Source: Acidianus sp. HS-5 (GTDB lineage Archaea; Thermoproteota; Thermoprotei_A; Sulfolobales; Sulfolobaceae). From it: a DNA stretch of 64,000 nucleotides. Of this stretch, positions 37,194-46,576 are shown one piece after another. The notes under the pieces are model-generated. The model did no database searches. It had not been told where the DNA came from and saw only the letters and a program-made list of their open reading frames with translations. The stretch lies in contig NZ_AP025245.1 in the NCBI RefSeq assembly GCF_021655615.1, forward strand, positions 2,170,001 through 2,234,000, in the 5' to 3' direction. How positions within the stretch are numbered: the stretch's first letter is position 1; each line of letters begins with the position of its first letter. The position numbers and the translations under genes are program-made.

Positions 37194-38864
37194 ATGGACA
37201 TTGGATCAAATTTTGATGGAAAATCAACATTGTTTAGGCTTTGGACTCCATACCACAAGGAGGTTTCTTTAGTTCTCTATAAGCAGGGAGAAAGGAAAGT
37301 AATAAAGATGGAATTAGAAGATGAAGAAAGAGGATACTTTTCACTTGAGGTCGATGAAGCAAAGCCGGGTGATAGGTACTCTTATTTAATAAGAGGGAAA
37401 GAGTATCCAGACCCGGCTTCAAGGTTTCAACCAGAAGGCGTTCACGGTAAGTCTGAAATTGTAGGAGAATTTTCTTGGGAAGATGAGGGTTGGAAAGGAA
37501 TAGATTTTCCGATAATTTATGAACTTCACGTAGGGGCTTTCGGTGGAGATTTTGAAGGCGTAAAAAATAAGTTGGATTATCTGAAGGACCTGGGAGTTAC
37601 AGCAATAGAGTTAATGCCAGTTCATCAATTTGCAGGTAAAAGAAATTGGGGCTACGACGGTGTATTGCTTTATGCTGTACAAAATAGTTATGGAGGACCT
37701 CAGAGGCTTAAGGAATTAGTAAATGAAGCGCATAAGAAAGGCTTAGGAGTTATTTTGGACGTCGTTTATAATCACGTAGGGCCGGAAGGTAACTATCTTT
37801 CAGTCTTTGGTCCTTATTTTTCCACTAGGTATAAAACTCCTTGGGGGCCTATTTTTAATTTCGACGAAGCCTACAGTGATGAAGTGAGGCACTACGTAGT
37901 ACAGAACGCAGTTTATTGGATAAAAGAATATCATATCGATGGCCTTAGATTAGACGCAGTTCATAGCATATTTGATAATTCCCCTAAGCATATCTTAGAA
38001 GAAATAAGGGATGCCGTGAAAGAAGCTAACGGATTGGCAATAGCTGAAAGCGATTTGAACGATCCTAAGATTATTTTGCCTAAGGAAAAATGCGGTTACT
38101 GTATTGATGCTCAGTGGTCTGATGATTTTCATCACTCTCTTCACGCATTACTTACTGGGGAAAAGGATTCTTACTATGCAGACTTCGGGAGGATAGATCA
38201 GTTAGCAAAGGCTATGAAGGACGTTTTTGTTTATGACGGAATTTATTCCAATTTTAGAAAGAAGACTCACGGTAAGCCCGTTGGGAATTTAACTGGGAAT
38301 AAATTTGTAATTTATTCTCAGAATCATGATCAAGTTGGTAACAGGAAAGATGGGAAAAGGCTAATTTCCTTGGTAGGAGAAAAAACATTAATTGCTCCCT
38401 TCCTTTACATTTTGTCTCCTTACATTCCTATGATATTTATGGGTGAGGAATACGGTGAAAATAATCCTTTCCTCTTTTTTACGGATTTTTCAGATCCCGA
38501 AATAATAAAGGGCTTAAGGGAAGGCAGAAAGAAGGAATTAGGAGAATATTACTACGATCCTCAGGATTACTCTACATTTGAAAAATCAAAGCTTAGTTGG
38601 AATATGAATACGAAAATTTTATCATTATACAAAGAACTGATAAAACTTAGAAAGGAACTTTTTAGTGACTTTTCAAGAAATATTGATGTTAAAATTAAGG
38701 ATAACTGTATAATAGTTAGAAGAAAGGAAAAATACTTAATTATTGCATGTTTTGGAGATTCGGTTCTTAATATAAAAGCTAAGGCATTAATTACAACTGG
38801 GAATATGCCTTTATTGCTTCCGAATAATGTTAGCTATGGTGCAGGAATTTATGAGGAAATATAG
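37194..38864 (+). CDS. treZ: Maltooligosyltrehalose trehalohydrolase
   Basis: This 556-residue GH13 enzyme cleaves the trehalosyl end made by TreY, releasing trehalose. The N-terminal domain (NFDGKSTLFRLWTPYHKEVSLVLY) is typical, followed by GVILDVVYNHVGPEGNYL, HIDGLRLDAVHSIFDN with the nucleophile Asp, LAIAESDLND with the acid Glu, and FVIYSQNHDQVGNR. PMIFMGEEYGENNPFLFFTDFSDPE is a TreZ hallmark. It is divergent from the treY-treX operon, with its own promoter in the 84 bases after the decayed gene. The 3' end overlaps the next convergent gene by 16 bases. Confidence 0.93.
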   Translation: MDIGSNFDGKSTLFRLWTPYHKEVSLVLYKQGERKVIKMELEDEERGYFSLEVDEAKPGDRYSYLIRGKEYPDPASRFQPEGVHGKSEIVGEFSWEDEGWKGIDFPIIYELHVGAFGGDFEGVKNKLDYLKDLGVTAIELMPVHQFAGKRNWGYDGVLLYAVQNSYGGPQRLKELVNEAHKKGLGVILDVVYNHVGPEGNYLSVFGPYFSTRYKTPWGPIFNFDEAYSDEVRHYVVQNAVYWIKEYHIDGLRLDAVHSIFDNSPKHILEEIRDAVKEANGLAIAESDLNDPKIILPKEKCGYCIDAQWSDDFHHSLHALLTGEKDSYYADFGRIDQLAKAMKDVFVYDGIYSNFRKKTHGKPVGNLTGNKFVIYSQNHDQVGNRKDGKRLISLVGEKTLIAPFLYILSPYIPMIFMGEEYGENNPFLFFTDFSDPEIIKGLREGRKKELGEYYYDPQDYSTFEKSKLSWNMNTKILSLYKELIKLRKELFSDFSRNIDVKIKDNCIIVRRKEKYLIIACFGDSVLNIKAKALITTGNMPLLLPNNVSYGAGIYEEI

Positions 38865-39472
38865 TGAATTTTCTTCATTATCAGGTAGAGATCTTCGTCT
38901 GTAACGTAGTCCTCGCTAATATACCAGAATTTCCATTGATCTGGAGTAAATAATTGTATATAAACTTTATTTCTGTCATTTTTTATAATACTAACTACAT
39001 GTATTCCCTCATCGTCGTTTAAATTAAAAAGTATTTTTCTTCCGCCGTAATGCCTAAACAATGCGAAGTTTATTTCCTCTTTAAGTTCATCGGTTAAATT
39101 CAAGACTTTACCTTTCATTATATGAATTTTTGTCTTACCTCCTATAGTTTCGCATAGGGATACTAATTCGCAATTATTTATGATCTCATTTAATTTTTCT
39201 TCGGCATCCTTTTCTATGCTTTGAGTTATTTTCGCCAATTCGTCTAAGGTTTTAGGTAAATTGTACTCTAAGTAGGAAGTAAAAGAACCACATGAGAAAT
39301 ATAACCTTATTTTTCTCCTAAATTCTCCCCTAATTTTTATCCTTCCTGTAGTTCCGTTGAAACTAAAAGGAGAATTTGTATTGATAGAGTAAACGAAACA
39401 GTTTAATCTCGAATATTTTTGTAATAATTTAAATAGTATCTGTTGAATGTAAAATTGTAAGGATGTACTCAT
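38849..39472 (-). CDS. Hypothetical protein, Sulfolobales-type
   Basis: This protein of about 207 residues has no recognised domain. The ATG at 39472 is preferred over an in-frame TTG 21 bases upstream because AT-rich promoter sequence lies directly before it. The chain mixes alpha and beta, with a strand pair rich in charged residues (GRIKIRGEFRRKIRLYFSCGS) and a helical centre (LDELAKITQSIEKDAEEKLNEII). No signal peptide or membrane helix is seen. It converges with treZ (16-base overlap) and diverges from the LOG-like gene. Confidence 0.55.
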   Translation of the reverse strand: MSTSLQFYIQQILFKLLQKYSRLNCFVYSINTNSPFSFNGTTGRIKIRGEFRRKIRLYFSCGSFTSYLEYNLPKTLDELAKITQSIEKDAEEKLNEIINNCELVSLCETIGGKTKIHIMKGKVLNLTDELKEEINFALFRHYGGRKILFNLNDDEGIHVVSIIKNDRNKVYIQLFTPDQWKFWYISEDYVTDEDLYLIMKKIHYISS

Positions 39473-39523
39473 AATTATTAATTTGTCAATCAAATTTATT
39501 AACCAGACCTAATACGCCAAGTT

Positions 39524-40042
39524 ATGCAAGTAGCAATAGCAGTTCATAGCTCTCTCACTAAAGAGTTAGAGAATAAAATAAGGAGATTTTTCGAAAATCT
39601 CAAGTGCAGTCCTACTATTCTTGTAGGAGGGTATTGGGGCGGAATGAAAACTGTAGTTGATGAGGCATTAAAGAGGAAGCTTAAGGTTATCGCAATATTG
39701 CCTGTAGAAAGAGAAGACGTAGAATTGCCTTCTGAAGTTATAAGGATAAATAGTGGTTGCGAATATAGATGTAGATCTGTAATTCTAGTTAGATCTGCAG
39801 ATCTTGTGGTCTCTTTAGGTGGTGAAGTGGGAACTACTATAGAGATTTTCATGGCTTATGCAATGGGTAAGAAGACTCTAGTTTTAACGGATACGGGATT
39901 TTCTACCGATAGGATAAAAAACACTTTCCAGGAGTACTTTGATAATAGGAAAGTTATGAAGGTTGATTACTATTCCTCTCCGGAGGAATTAGCCGAGGAA
40001 GTTTGTAAGCCAGCAATTCAAGTTAGGACAAACTTTGGTTAA
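39524..40042 (+). CDS. LOG/SLOG-family nucleotide-binding protein
   Basis: This 172-residue Rossmann-like protein has LVGGYWGGMKTVVDEALKR (about 33-51) and VVSLGGEVGTTIEIFMAYAMGKK (about 94-116). These correspond to the GGG-M and PGGxGTxxE motifs of the LOG family, which either hydrolyses nucleoside monophosphates (cytokinin-activating type) or binds nucleotides. The first Pro and Gly of the second motif are LGGEVGTTIE here, so the catalytic Glu is kept. It ends in a 4-base convergent overlap with htpX. Confidence 0.72.
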   Translation: MQVAIAVHSSLTKELENKIRRFFENLKCSPTILVGGYWGGMKTVVDEALKRKLKVIAILPVEREDVELPSEVIRINSGCEYRCRSVILVRSADLVVSLGGEVGTTIEIFMAYAMGKKTLVLTDTGFSTDRIKNTFQEYFDNRKVMKVDYYSSPEELAEEVCKPAIQVRTNFG

Positions 40043-40839
40043 TATTCATAATTGCTTAAATACCTAAGTCTTTCGCTAAGCGATGGATGAGTCCTGAATA
40101 AACCTCCGTTGCCGTAATTACTTGAGATTATATCATACTTCATCAATAGCACTTGTAATTCTGGAAAATTCTTTAGTACATAAGATGGTAATTTATCGCT
40201 TAGATATGCAATTTTTATTAATGCGGTCTCAAGCGGTACTGCGAAATTTTTATCTCGCTTTACTGCAGTTATATCTGCCCTTTTCTCTACTTTCCTATGT
40301 ATTGCAAAAAATAACGGAAATAGACCGAGGAAATACAATGCAACTATTAACTCAATGTAACAAGGGAAGAAGTAAATTAAAATGGAATAAACTGAGTTAA
40401 TTCCCATTATTGATAATATTAACATTTCCGGATCATGATTTTTTAAGTGGGAGATCTCGTGAGCTATTACTGCCTCTAATTCTTGATCATTAAGTAAATC
40501 CAATAAAGGTGAAGTTACTGCCATTCCTCTAAAAAATATATTACCGAAAGCTAGGGCATTAGGAAAATCCACGTATGAAATATAAACATGAGGAGTTTTT
40601 ATTCCAAATTCTTTGGAGACCTTCTCAACTGTCTTAGCTACTTCTTCTCCGCTTTTTCTCATCTTCAGTAAAAATACCATTATTAAGGGAGAAATTAAGT
40701 ACCAAAGCCCAAATATTATAACTATTTGAAAAATATAAAGGAAGGGTATGTTTATTATTATTGATGAGACTATGACGTCTATGATTGCAATTGACGCGAA
40801 GGATATAACGTAGTATCTTAACCAATATCTAGTTACCAT
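40039..40839 (-). CDS. htpX: Membrane metalloprotease HtpX-like (M48)
   Basis: This 266-residue M48 peptidase has two N-terminal membrane helices (about 10-30 and 34-56), then VYISYVDFPNALAFGNIFFRGMAVTSPLLDLL and the zinc site VIAHEISHLKNHD (HExxH). Another membrane segment (YILFYFPCYIELIVAL region) is followed by the third ligand Glu in KVEKRADITAVK. The C-terminal THPSLSERLRYL is also a family mark. It degrades misfolded membrane proteins in relatives. It is monocistronic and convergent with the LOG-like gene. Confidence 0.88.
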   Translation of the reverse strand: MVTRYWLRYYVISFASIAIIDVIVSSIIINIPFLYIFQIVIIFGLWYLISPLIMVFLLKMRKSGEEVAKTVEKVSKEFGIKTPHVYISYVDFPNALAFGNIFFRGMAVTSPLLDLLNDQELEAVIAHEISHLKNHDPEMLILSIMGINSVYSILIYFFPCYIELIVALYFLGLFPLFFAIHRKVEKRADITAVKRDKNFAVPLETALIKIAYLSDKLPSYVLKNFPELQVLLMKYDIISSNYGNGGLFRTHPSLSERLRYLSNYEY

Positions 40840-40993
40840 GGGATATTCTTCTAATGAAAGGTAATATTTTTGCCTTAAATTTCTACCAGGTTTCTATGCT
40901 AGCTCAACTAGTATCTAAAAAGTTTTATTAATGTTTATATATTAGTAGGTAACTTTAAATTTAGTATACTATATATTATATATGGTGATGTGA

Positions 40994-41137
40994 ATGAAAG
41001 CAGTAACAAAGAAAATTGAAATTGCATATGATGAACTTCCTGAGGAGTATTTGAAGAACGAATTCCCAGAGATTTATGAAAGTTATAAAAGGAGAAAAGA
41101 AATTGCAGCAGATCTTTTACTTTATGTAAGGAACTGA
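40994..41137 (+). CDS. Small hypothetical protein
   Basis: A 47-residue charged protein (MKAVTKKIEIAYDELPEEYL then KNEFPEIYESYKRRKEIAADLLLYVRN). GGTGATG (40984-40990) lies just before the ATG, and a TATA-like stretch (TATACTATATATTATATA) lies before that, supporting expression. Mixed acidic and basic helices resemble small antitoxins or DNA-binding accessory proteins, but no toxin is adjacent. The rest of the interval 40840-41180 holds only promoter-like AT-rich DNA. Confidence 0.55.
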   Translation: MKAVTKKIEIAYDELPEEYLKNEFPEIYESYKRRKEIAADLLLYVRN

Positions 41138-41180
41138 TTATTTTTGGTAAAGTGCCTAATTTTTAAACTAAAATCTGATT

Positions 41181-41507
41181 ATGCAAAGTGAAAAACTTGC
41201 TGAAATAGTTTGCAATCTGTTTCCGCTTACTGAAGACGAAGTAGAAAGAATTTATATTGATAAAAGCAAATTTATTGTTTCTATTTACGATTTTTCTAAT
41301 TCCAGGGCTAGAAACTATGAAGGTGAAGTAAAGAGGAATAAAGTTATTTTCTGGAAAGATAAGCTAAAATTACAGATATCGCTAAAAAATATAAGGATAA
41401 TTAGAAAACCTATTAACATTGCAAAAATAGGGAAATTTGAAGTCTGGGAATATAAGAGGGATGAAAAATTACCAAATTTTCCTTTACAAATACCTCATAC
41501 ATTATAA
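41181..41507 (+). CDS. Hypothetical protein
   Basis: This 108-residue protein has an N-terminal helix (EKLAEIVCNLFPLTEDEVERIYI) followed by several short beta strands rich in Lys, Arg and Ile (KLKLQISLKNIRIIRKPINIAKIGKFEVWEYKR). It has no membrane segment and no known motif. It ends in a 6-base convergent overlap with the next gene. A TATA-like AT stretch lies near 41160. Confidence 0.5.
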   Translation: MQSEKLAEIVCNLFPLTEDEVERIYIDKSKFIVSIYDFSNSRARNYEGEVKRNKVIFWKDKLKLQISLKNIRIIRKPINIAKIGKFEVWEYKRDEKLPNFPLQIPHTL

Positions 41508-42365
41508 TTTTTTCCTTATTTCGTTACGAACTTCTTCCTTAAATTTCCTTATTTCTTCAACATTTCTTGAGTTTAAAACAAACTGCGCATTTCCTTCAAA
41601 GCTCACTGTAATTCCGGTTCTTCCCACTGTTCTGACTCCAGAATCTATTTGCAAAACTTCCTTATCCTTATAGTTTTGAATATTACCTAAATTTACATTT
41701 TCTCTCTTATCAGATACTATAACATGAATATCTATTCCCGGATTAGGATGATATAGTATCTCTATTACTTTCGAATCAACATTCAAGACAAAAGAGTCTA
41801 CTAATTTTCCTCCCATTTCTATTGTGGCTTCTATCACTTTAGTCAGAACCCATTGAGAATATATTTCCTCAGAATAAGAATTAAGAAGCCTTACCCTCTC
41901 CTGTGGTGTTGGCCTAAGCATTGCATCAATTTCTGCCTCAATAGTATTAATAATGGGCAACCTTAGCCTGAACTTTTGGACGTCATTCCTTATATCTTCC
42001 TCCAGAGATGTTATTCTCCTAAATGTGAATAAAGGAGTTCTTTCAATACCGAATAATCTGGGTCTCAGCTGTACTAAAGGTGAAGGAGTCAATGTCTTGC
42101 TTATCATTAAATCGAAAGATAAGTCCCTTCCTAAGATGTTAGGTTTTGTGAATCTGAATAGTCTTGGTCTCGGGTTATAATTTACATAATATCCATTTGT
42201 TATTTCATTTTCTGGAACTTCCCATAATACAATGGATCTATTTCCTAAAGGAATTGAACCGACTTTTCTTGACCCGCTAATTTGAGACACATGGGCTACT
42301 TCAAATCCTTTCATAAAGTAAATAAACCAACTATCTTCTCCGTAAATTTCTTCTACTGTTATCAT
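41502..42365 (-). CDS. Conserved crenarchaeal-type hypothetical protein
   Basis: This 287-residue soluble protein has no recognised motif. Visible parts are an N-terminal beta-rich region with PRPRLFRFTKPNILGRDLSFDL, a basic segment (VQLRPRLFGIERTPLFTFRR), a helical centre (NTIEAEIDAMLRPTPQERVRLLNSYSEEIYSQW) and a C-terminal beta domain ending in a charged helix. No signal peptide is seen. It lies 44 bases downstream of the EcfT-like gene on the same strand, so the two may be co-transcribed, with EcfT first. Function unknown. Confidence 0.5.
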   Translation of the reverse strand: MITVEEIYGEDSWFIYFMKGFEVAHVSQISGSRKVGSIPLGNRSIVLWEVPENEITNGYYVNYNPRPRLFRFTKPNILGRDLSFDLMISKTLTPSPLVQLRPRLFGIERTPLFTFRRITSLEEDIRNDVQKFRLRLPIINTIEAEIDAMLRPTPQERVRLLNSYSEEIYSQWVLTKVIEATIEMGGKLVDSFVLNVDSKVIEILYHPNPGIDIHVIVSDKRENVNLGNIQNYKDKEVLQIDSGVRTVGRTGITVSFEGNAQFVLNSRNVEEIRKFKEEVRNEIRKKL

Positions 42366-42409
42366 TATAGGTCTTTAGAGTATTATATTCTAAAGTTTAA
42401 ACGATTAAT

Positions 42410-43291
42410 TCATGAGAAAGAAATATAGAAAAATATAACAGAAATAAAAAGTAACAGATAATCTAAATAATGAAAGCCTATTTTTGCTAATGAAGTCCTG
42501 CTTTTTCTACTCATGTAACCTCTTGTCTCTAAAGCTATTGCAAGATTTCTAGATCCCTTGACAATATAAACAAAGACGGGTAAGATTACTGCAATTAATC
42601 CATAAAGTTGGTAAATTAATCTTAAAGGAAGCGGTTTTCCGTAATCTAAGCCTCTTAAGATTTCCATCTTATAAGATGTCTCCATATTCTTTAATGCATT
42701 TGGAATTACTTTAACGAAGACTGAGAATATTAAGGTAACTGCCAAAGGTATTTTAAGCTCGGAGAATGCTCTAATTAATTCAGACGTATTAGTTGTCGCA
42801 ATAAAAATGAAGCCGAGTAGAGTAATATATAATGTTGGACTGTATAAAGAGAATAAGATTCCGTGAATTATGGAATAGTAAGTTACTACTCTGGAATAAC
42901 CGAATATCTTTGAAATTTCATAAGGCCAAGTATAAATTATATTACCCATCCCATAATACATATTGATCTCTACCCACGATGTTATAAGTAAATAAGCTGT
43001 TATGTAATAGGTTAAACACTTTATTTTATCCCTAAGTATAAGTAAAATCCCTAAAAGAAGTAAGAAAGGGAAAATTAAGAGAACTAAGAAGTTATTCAAG
43101 AATGCATAAAATCCTCTCGAGAGGAATAAAAAGAGGCCTACTTCAAAGATTATTTTACTTAATGGATTGACTGTAATTCTTCTCTTTTCATACTTAACAA
43201 TCTCTGCAAGTCCGCCATAACCTAATTTTATCATTAAAAATATTGTGACAAAATAAACTAGCGGTAATAAAAGATACTGTATATAAATCAT
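42410..43291 (-). CDS. ECF transporter transmembrane protein (EcfT/CbiQ family)
   Basis: This 293-residue membrane protein has several helices and two coupling motifs of the 'xRG' type: MEILRGLDYGKPLPLRL (about 215-231) and LAIALETRGYMSRKSRTSL (about 255-273). These dock onto the ATPases of energy-coupling-factor transporters that import vitamins or metal ions. No EcfA ATPase or substrate-binding S component lies nearby, so partners must be elsewhere. The N-terminal half is longer and more hydrophobic than the usual EcfT of about 260 residues. Confidence 0.75.
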   Translation of the reverse strand: MIYIQYLLLPLVYFVTIFLMIKLGYGGLAEIVKYEKRRITVNPLSKIIFEVGLFLFLSRGFYAFLNNFLVLLIFPFLLLLGILLILRDKIKCLTYYITAYLLITSWVEINMYYGMGNIIYTWPYEISKIFGYSRVVTYYSIIHGILFSLYSPTLYITLLGFIFIATTNTSELIRAFSELKIPLAVTLIFSVFVKVIPNALKNMETSYKMEILRGLDYGKPLPLRLIYQLYGLIAVILPVFVYIVKGSRNLAIALETRGYMSRKSRTSLAKIGFHYLDYLLLFISVIFFYISFS

Positions 43292-43385
43292 TAACTCACT
43301 TTAGCTTATCCAGTTAAAATATCTTATGAAAAATTCATGATTAGTTTTATTAGTTAGACGTCCAAAAGTTTGTATCCGAACTAAA

Positions 43386-45059
43386 ATGGACAGGAAAATA
43401 TTAGCTTTAACAAATACTAGCATAGGAATATTTATGGCGTTTGCAAATTATAATATGATAATAATTGCATTACCTGCAATATTTAAAGGACTTAACTTTA
43501 ATCCCACAAGTCCAGACTCTTTAGGCTACTTGATTTGGGTAATTTTAGGTTATATGGTTATAACATCATCGCTAGTTGTAACTTTCGGCAGAATTTCAGA
43601 CTTAAAAGGTAGAGCACGATTTTACAGTATAGGATTCCTTATTTTTGCAATAGCTTCTGCTCTTTTGGCTTCAATAACTGCAACTGGGAACTTAGGAGTT
43701 CTAGAAATGATCTTCTTTAGGCTATTGCAAGGCGTAGGCGGAGGATTATTAATGGTAAATAGTACAGCAGTTTTAACTGATTACTTTGATAGGAGAGAAT
43801 TAGGTAAAGCATTAGGGCTTAATCAAGTTGCTGGATTAGTAGGAGGTGTAGCAGGACTAATTATAGGAGGAGTCTTATCTATTTACAATTGGAGATATAT
43901 TTTCGTATTTAGCGCATTAGTAGGAATAGTAGGTACAATCTGGTCTTTTCTCACATTAAAGGATATCCAAAAACCAATTAAGAGGTCTATTGATGTAATA
44001 GGCAATACTTTATTCGCATTAGGAGTAACAATTCTTCTCATTTCAGTAACTTACGGTTTATTGCCTTACAATAATCAACCTCTAGGTTGGAGTGACCCAT
44101 GGGTTATGATAGGAATCGTAATATCGTTATCTATGATAGGAAGTTTCATTTATGTGGAGAAGAAAGTAAAAGATCCAATGTTCGATCTGTCCCTCTTTAA
44201 GAATAAGGATTTCTCGACATCAAATACTGCTAACATGGTAGCTTCTCTAGCTAGACAAGGTATTCTATTAATGCTTTTAGTTCTCCTTCAAGGTATATGG
44301 TTACCTTTACACGGAGTACCTTATTGTCAAACTCCTTTCTGGGCCGGAATATACTTAATTCCTAACGTTTTAGGTTTTGCAACATTAGGTCCTATTAGTG
44401 GGATTCTCTCAGATAGATACGGAGGAAAAATACTCACTAGTCTAGGATTGATAATAAGCGCCTTAGGATTTATATTTCTAGCGTTATTACCTTATAATTT
44501 CAACATATATGAGTTCTTTTTAATAACATTTATACAAGGAGCTGGAATGGGATTGTTTACTGCACCTAATACTGCAGACATGATGGCTTCAGTATCTATA
44601 GAAAAAAGAGGTATGGCATCAGGAATGAGGGCAGCATTGCAGAATACTGCATCGGCCTTTAGCGTAGTACTTTACTTCAGTATCTTAATTTCAGCGATGA
44701 CAGGAAGTCTTAACTCATCAATTTTCTCAGCGTTAGCTCAATACGGCATAAGTTTTCATCAAACTATTCCTGCATCTGTCGTAATATTCTCGGCATTATT
44801 AGGATATGATCCTTTAGGAGCATTTGCGTCAACTTTACCTCATTCAATTGCAGTAAAGATAGATAATCCTCACTTCTTCGTTACAACTATAGCTCCTTCA
44901 TTTATGAGTTCACTTAGGTTAACACTTTATATCTCCGCGGTTTTACTTTTCATGTCAGCAATAATTTCCGCATTAAGAGAGAGTGGTAGAGTTGGAAGAT
45001 TGGGAAATAATACTCAAAGGGAACAGGAAACTGAGAGAACTGCTACAAAAAGAAGCTGA
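43386..45059 (+). CDS. DHA2-type (14-helix) MFS efflux transporter
   Basis: This 557-residue protein has 14 hydrophobic helices. Loop motif A is GRISDLKGRARFYSIGF (about 69-85) and motif C is GLNQVAGLVGGVAGLIIGGVL (about 140-160), the antiporter motif of drug/H+ exchangers of the EmrB/QacA type. GILSDRYGGKILTSLGL repeats motif A in the second half. The 3' end overlaps the MarR-type regulator by 77 bases, making a tight operon of efflux pump, regulator and a second MFS gene. The substrate is unknown. Confidence 0.85.
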   Translation: MDRKILALTNTSIGIFMAFANYNMIIIALPAIFKGLNFNPTSPDSLGYLIWVILGYMVITSSLVVTFGRISDLKGRARFYSIGFLIFAIASALLASITATGNLGVLEMIFFRLLQGVGGGLLMVNSTAVLTDYFDRRELGKALGLNQVAGLVGGVAGLIIGGVLSIYNWRYIFVFSALVGIVGTIWSFLTLKDIQKPIKRSIDVIGNTLFALGVTILLISVTYGLLPYNNQPLGWSDPWVMIGIVISLSMIGSFIYVEKKVKDPMFDLSLFKNKDFSTSNTANMVASLARQGILLMLLVLLQGIWLPLHGVPYCQTPFWAGIYLIPNVLGFATLGPISGILSDRYGGKILTSLGLIISALGFIFLALLPYNFNIYEFFLITFIQGAGMGLFTAPNTADMMASVSIEKRGMASGMRAALQNTASAFSVVLYFSILISAMTGSLNSSIFSALAQYGISFHQTIPASVVIFSALLGYDPLGAFASTLPHSIAVKIDNPHFFVTTIAPSFMSSLRLTLYISAVLLFMSAIISALRESGRVGRLGNNTQREQETERTATKRS

Positions 45060-45411
45060 AAAACGTGGATTATCTTATACTGAGGTGTCTACTCTTTATT
45101 TTTTAAAAGGCGGAGAAAAGAACGTTAGCGGTTTAGCTGAATTTGTTGGAGTTAACAAGTCTACAATGGTTGAAATACTTGATAAACTAGAAAACGAGGG
45201 AATGATAACTAGAAGCAGAAACGATAAAGATAGGAGGGTAGTACTAGTTAAAATAACTCAAAAAGGTTTAGAAGAGCTTGAAGACGTCAGACAAGGATAT
45301 AAGAATCTAATAAAGGAAATACTGGCAAAGTCTGAAGGAGATGTCATAAAATTCTTTCAAATAATTATAGAAGAAGTTTCCGCAAAGGAGAACGTAAATG
45401 TTCAAAAATGA
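44983..45411 (+). CDS. MarR-family transcriptional regulator
   Basis: This 142-residue winged-helix protein has a recognition region FVGVNKSTMVEILDKLENEGMITRSRNDKDRRVVLVKITQKGLEEL (about 54-98), with the wing DKDRR typical of MarR. The start shown is a GTG inside the upstream MFS gene; TTG at 44992 would also fit. MarR proteins often repress their own efflux operon and release DNA when they bind a phenolic or drug-like ligand. The position between two transporter genes supports that role here. Confidence 0.85.
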   Translation: MVELEDWEIILKGNRKLRELLQKEAEKRGLSYTEVSTLYFLKGGEKNVSGLAEFVGVNKSTMVEILDKLENEGMITRSRNDKDRRVVLVKITQKGLEELEDVRQGYKNLIKEILAKSEGDVIKFFQIIIEEVSAKENVNVQK

Positions 45412-46576
45412 ATTTTTGTATATGGCAGTAACAATTTTTACGTTAACCTTTGCGATCAGAGCTTCAAATAATATGTTAATAACAACTGTACCATTAATAT
45501 CAGCTTACGTCTTTCATTTCTCCTCGGTTTTAATAGGAATCGTATCATCAATGCTTTCAATATCGACTTTTATTTCGAGCTTTTTCATAAACTCAAGATT
45601 AGACAGTTCAAAGAGAAGAAGTTTGTTCTTAATATCCTCAGCAATTTATGCATTAACTTTCCCGTTATTCTTCATTGCCAATGAGATCTTGATTTTACCA
45701 TTATCGTTTTTAGCAGGATTCTCTTTAGGATTTTTATTTCCTAATATTATTACGTTATCTAGCTCATTTAATGATAGAAGGAAAAGTGAGCAAATGCTCG
45801 CTTTATACACTACAGCTTTAAGCCTTTCCTTAATAATAAGTCCTGGATTAGAGTCTTTGATACTCCAGAGATTTACTCTAAGGCAAGCTTTCTTATTCTT
45901 TTCATTATTGGCTTTCTTAGTTTTAGCAATTTCATTAACTATTAAATTCCCAGAATCTCATAGAAAAAGGAAAGTTAATTCGAAAGCTAAGGAGATTATA
46001 TTTTCTCCTAAGTTTCTTTCTCCATTCTTTAATAATTTGATGTACGACATACCTTTTGCCTTTATAGAAGTTTTTGGTGGAATTTACGCTATAGATTATT
46101 TCCACGCTAGTTATTCCATGGCTACACTTTTATTCACTCTTTATTTTTTAACTTCATTTATAGGTAGGGCACTATTTACATTGGCTGCTCCGAGTAATAT
46201 ATTTAGGATAATAATTTTGAATGTAGTTCTGAGCATAACTGGATTATTCTTAGCTTTTATCTCATTCAGTATATCCTTATATATAATCTCCTTACTTATT
46301 TTAGGTATACCTCACGGCCTAACTTATCCTTCATCACTAATAATTATTGAGAGGAACTTTGCTGACGATGAAAGAAGTGCAGCAAACAGTTACTTTACTG
46401 GAATACTTATAGGATTAGGAGGAGTAGTCCCCATGATAATGGGAGGAGTTGTGAGTTTAATAGGAATAAGAAAATCCTTCTTACTCCTTACTATGGTAGT
46501 GTTAGCGTTCTTCATCATGTTTTTCATAAAACAGAGAGAAATCAAAAATAAGGAACCTTCTTCGTCATATCCTTAA
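45398..46576 (+). CDS. MFS transporter
   Basis: This 392-residue, 12-helix protein has a weak motif A (SRLDSSKRRSLFLISS) and a central GRALFTLAAP segment. It overlaps the marR gene by 14 bases and is the last gene of the pump-regulator-pump operon. Its 3' end runs 35 bases into the convergent dehydrogenase. Sugar or drug efflux is possible; the substrate cannot be read. Confidence 0.75.
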   Translation: MFKNEFLYMAVTIFTLTFAIRASNNMLITTVPLISAYVFHFSSVLIGIVSSMLSISTFISSFFINSRLDSSKRRSLFLISSAIYALTFPLFFIANEILILPLSFLAGFSLGFLFPNIITLSSSFNDRRKSEQMLALYTTALSLSLIISPGLESLILQRFTLRQAFLFFSLLAFLVLAISLTIKFPESHRKRKVNSKAKEIIFSPKFLSPFFNNLMYDIPFAFIEVFGGIYAIDYFHASYSMATLLFTLYFLTSFIGRALFTLAAPSNIFRIIILNVVLSITGLFLAFISFSISLYIISLLILGIPHGLTYPSSLIIIERNFADDERSAANSYFTGILIGLGGVVPMIMGGVVSLIGIRKSFLLLTMVVLAFFIMFFIKQREIKNKEPSSSYP

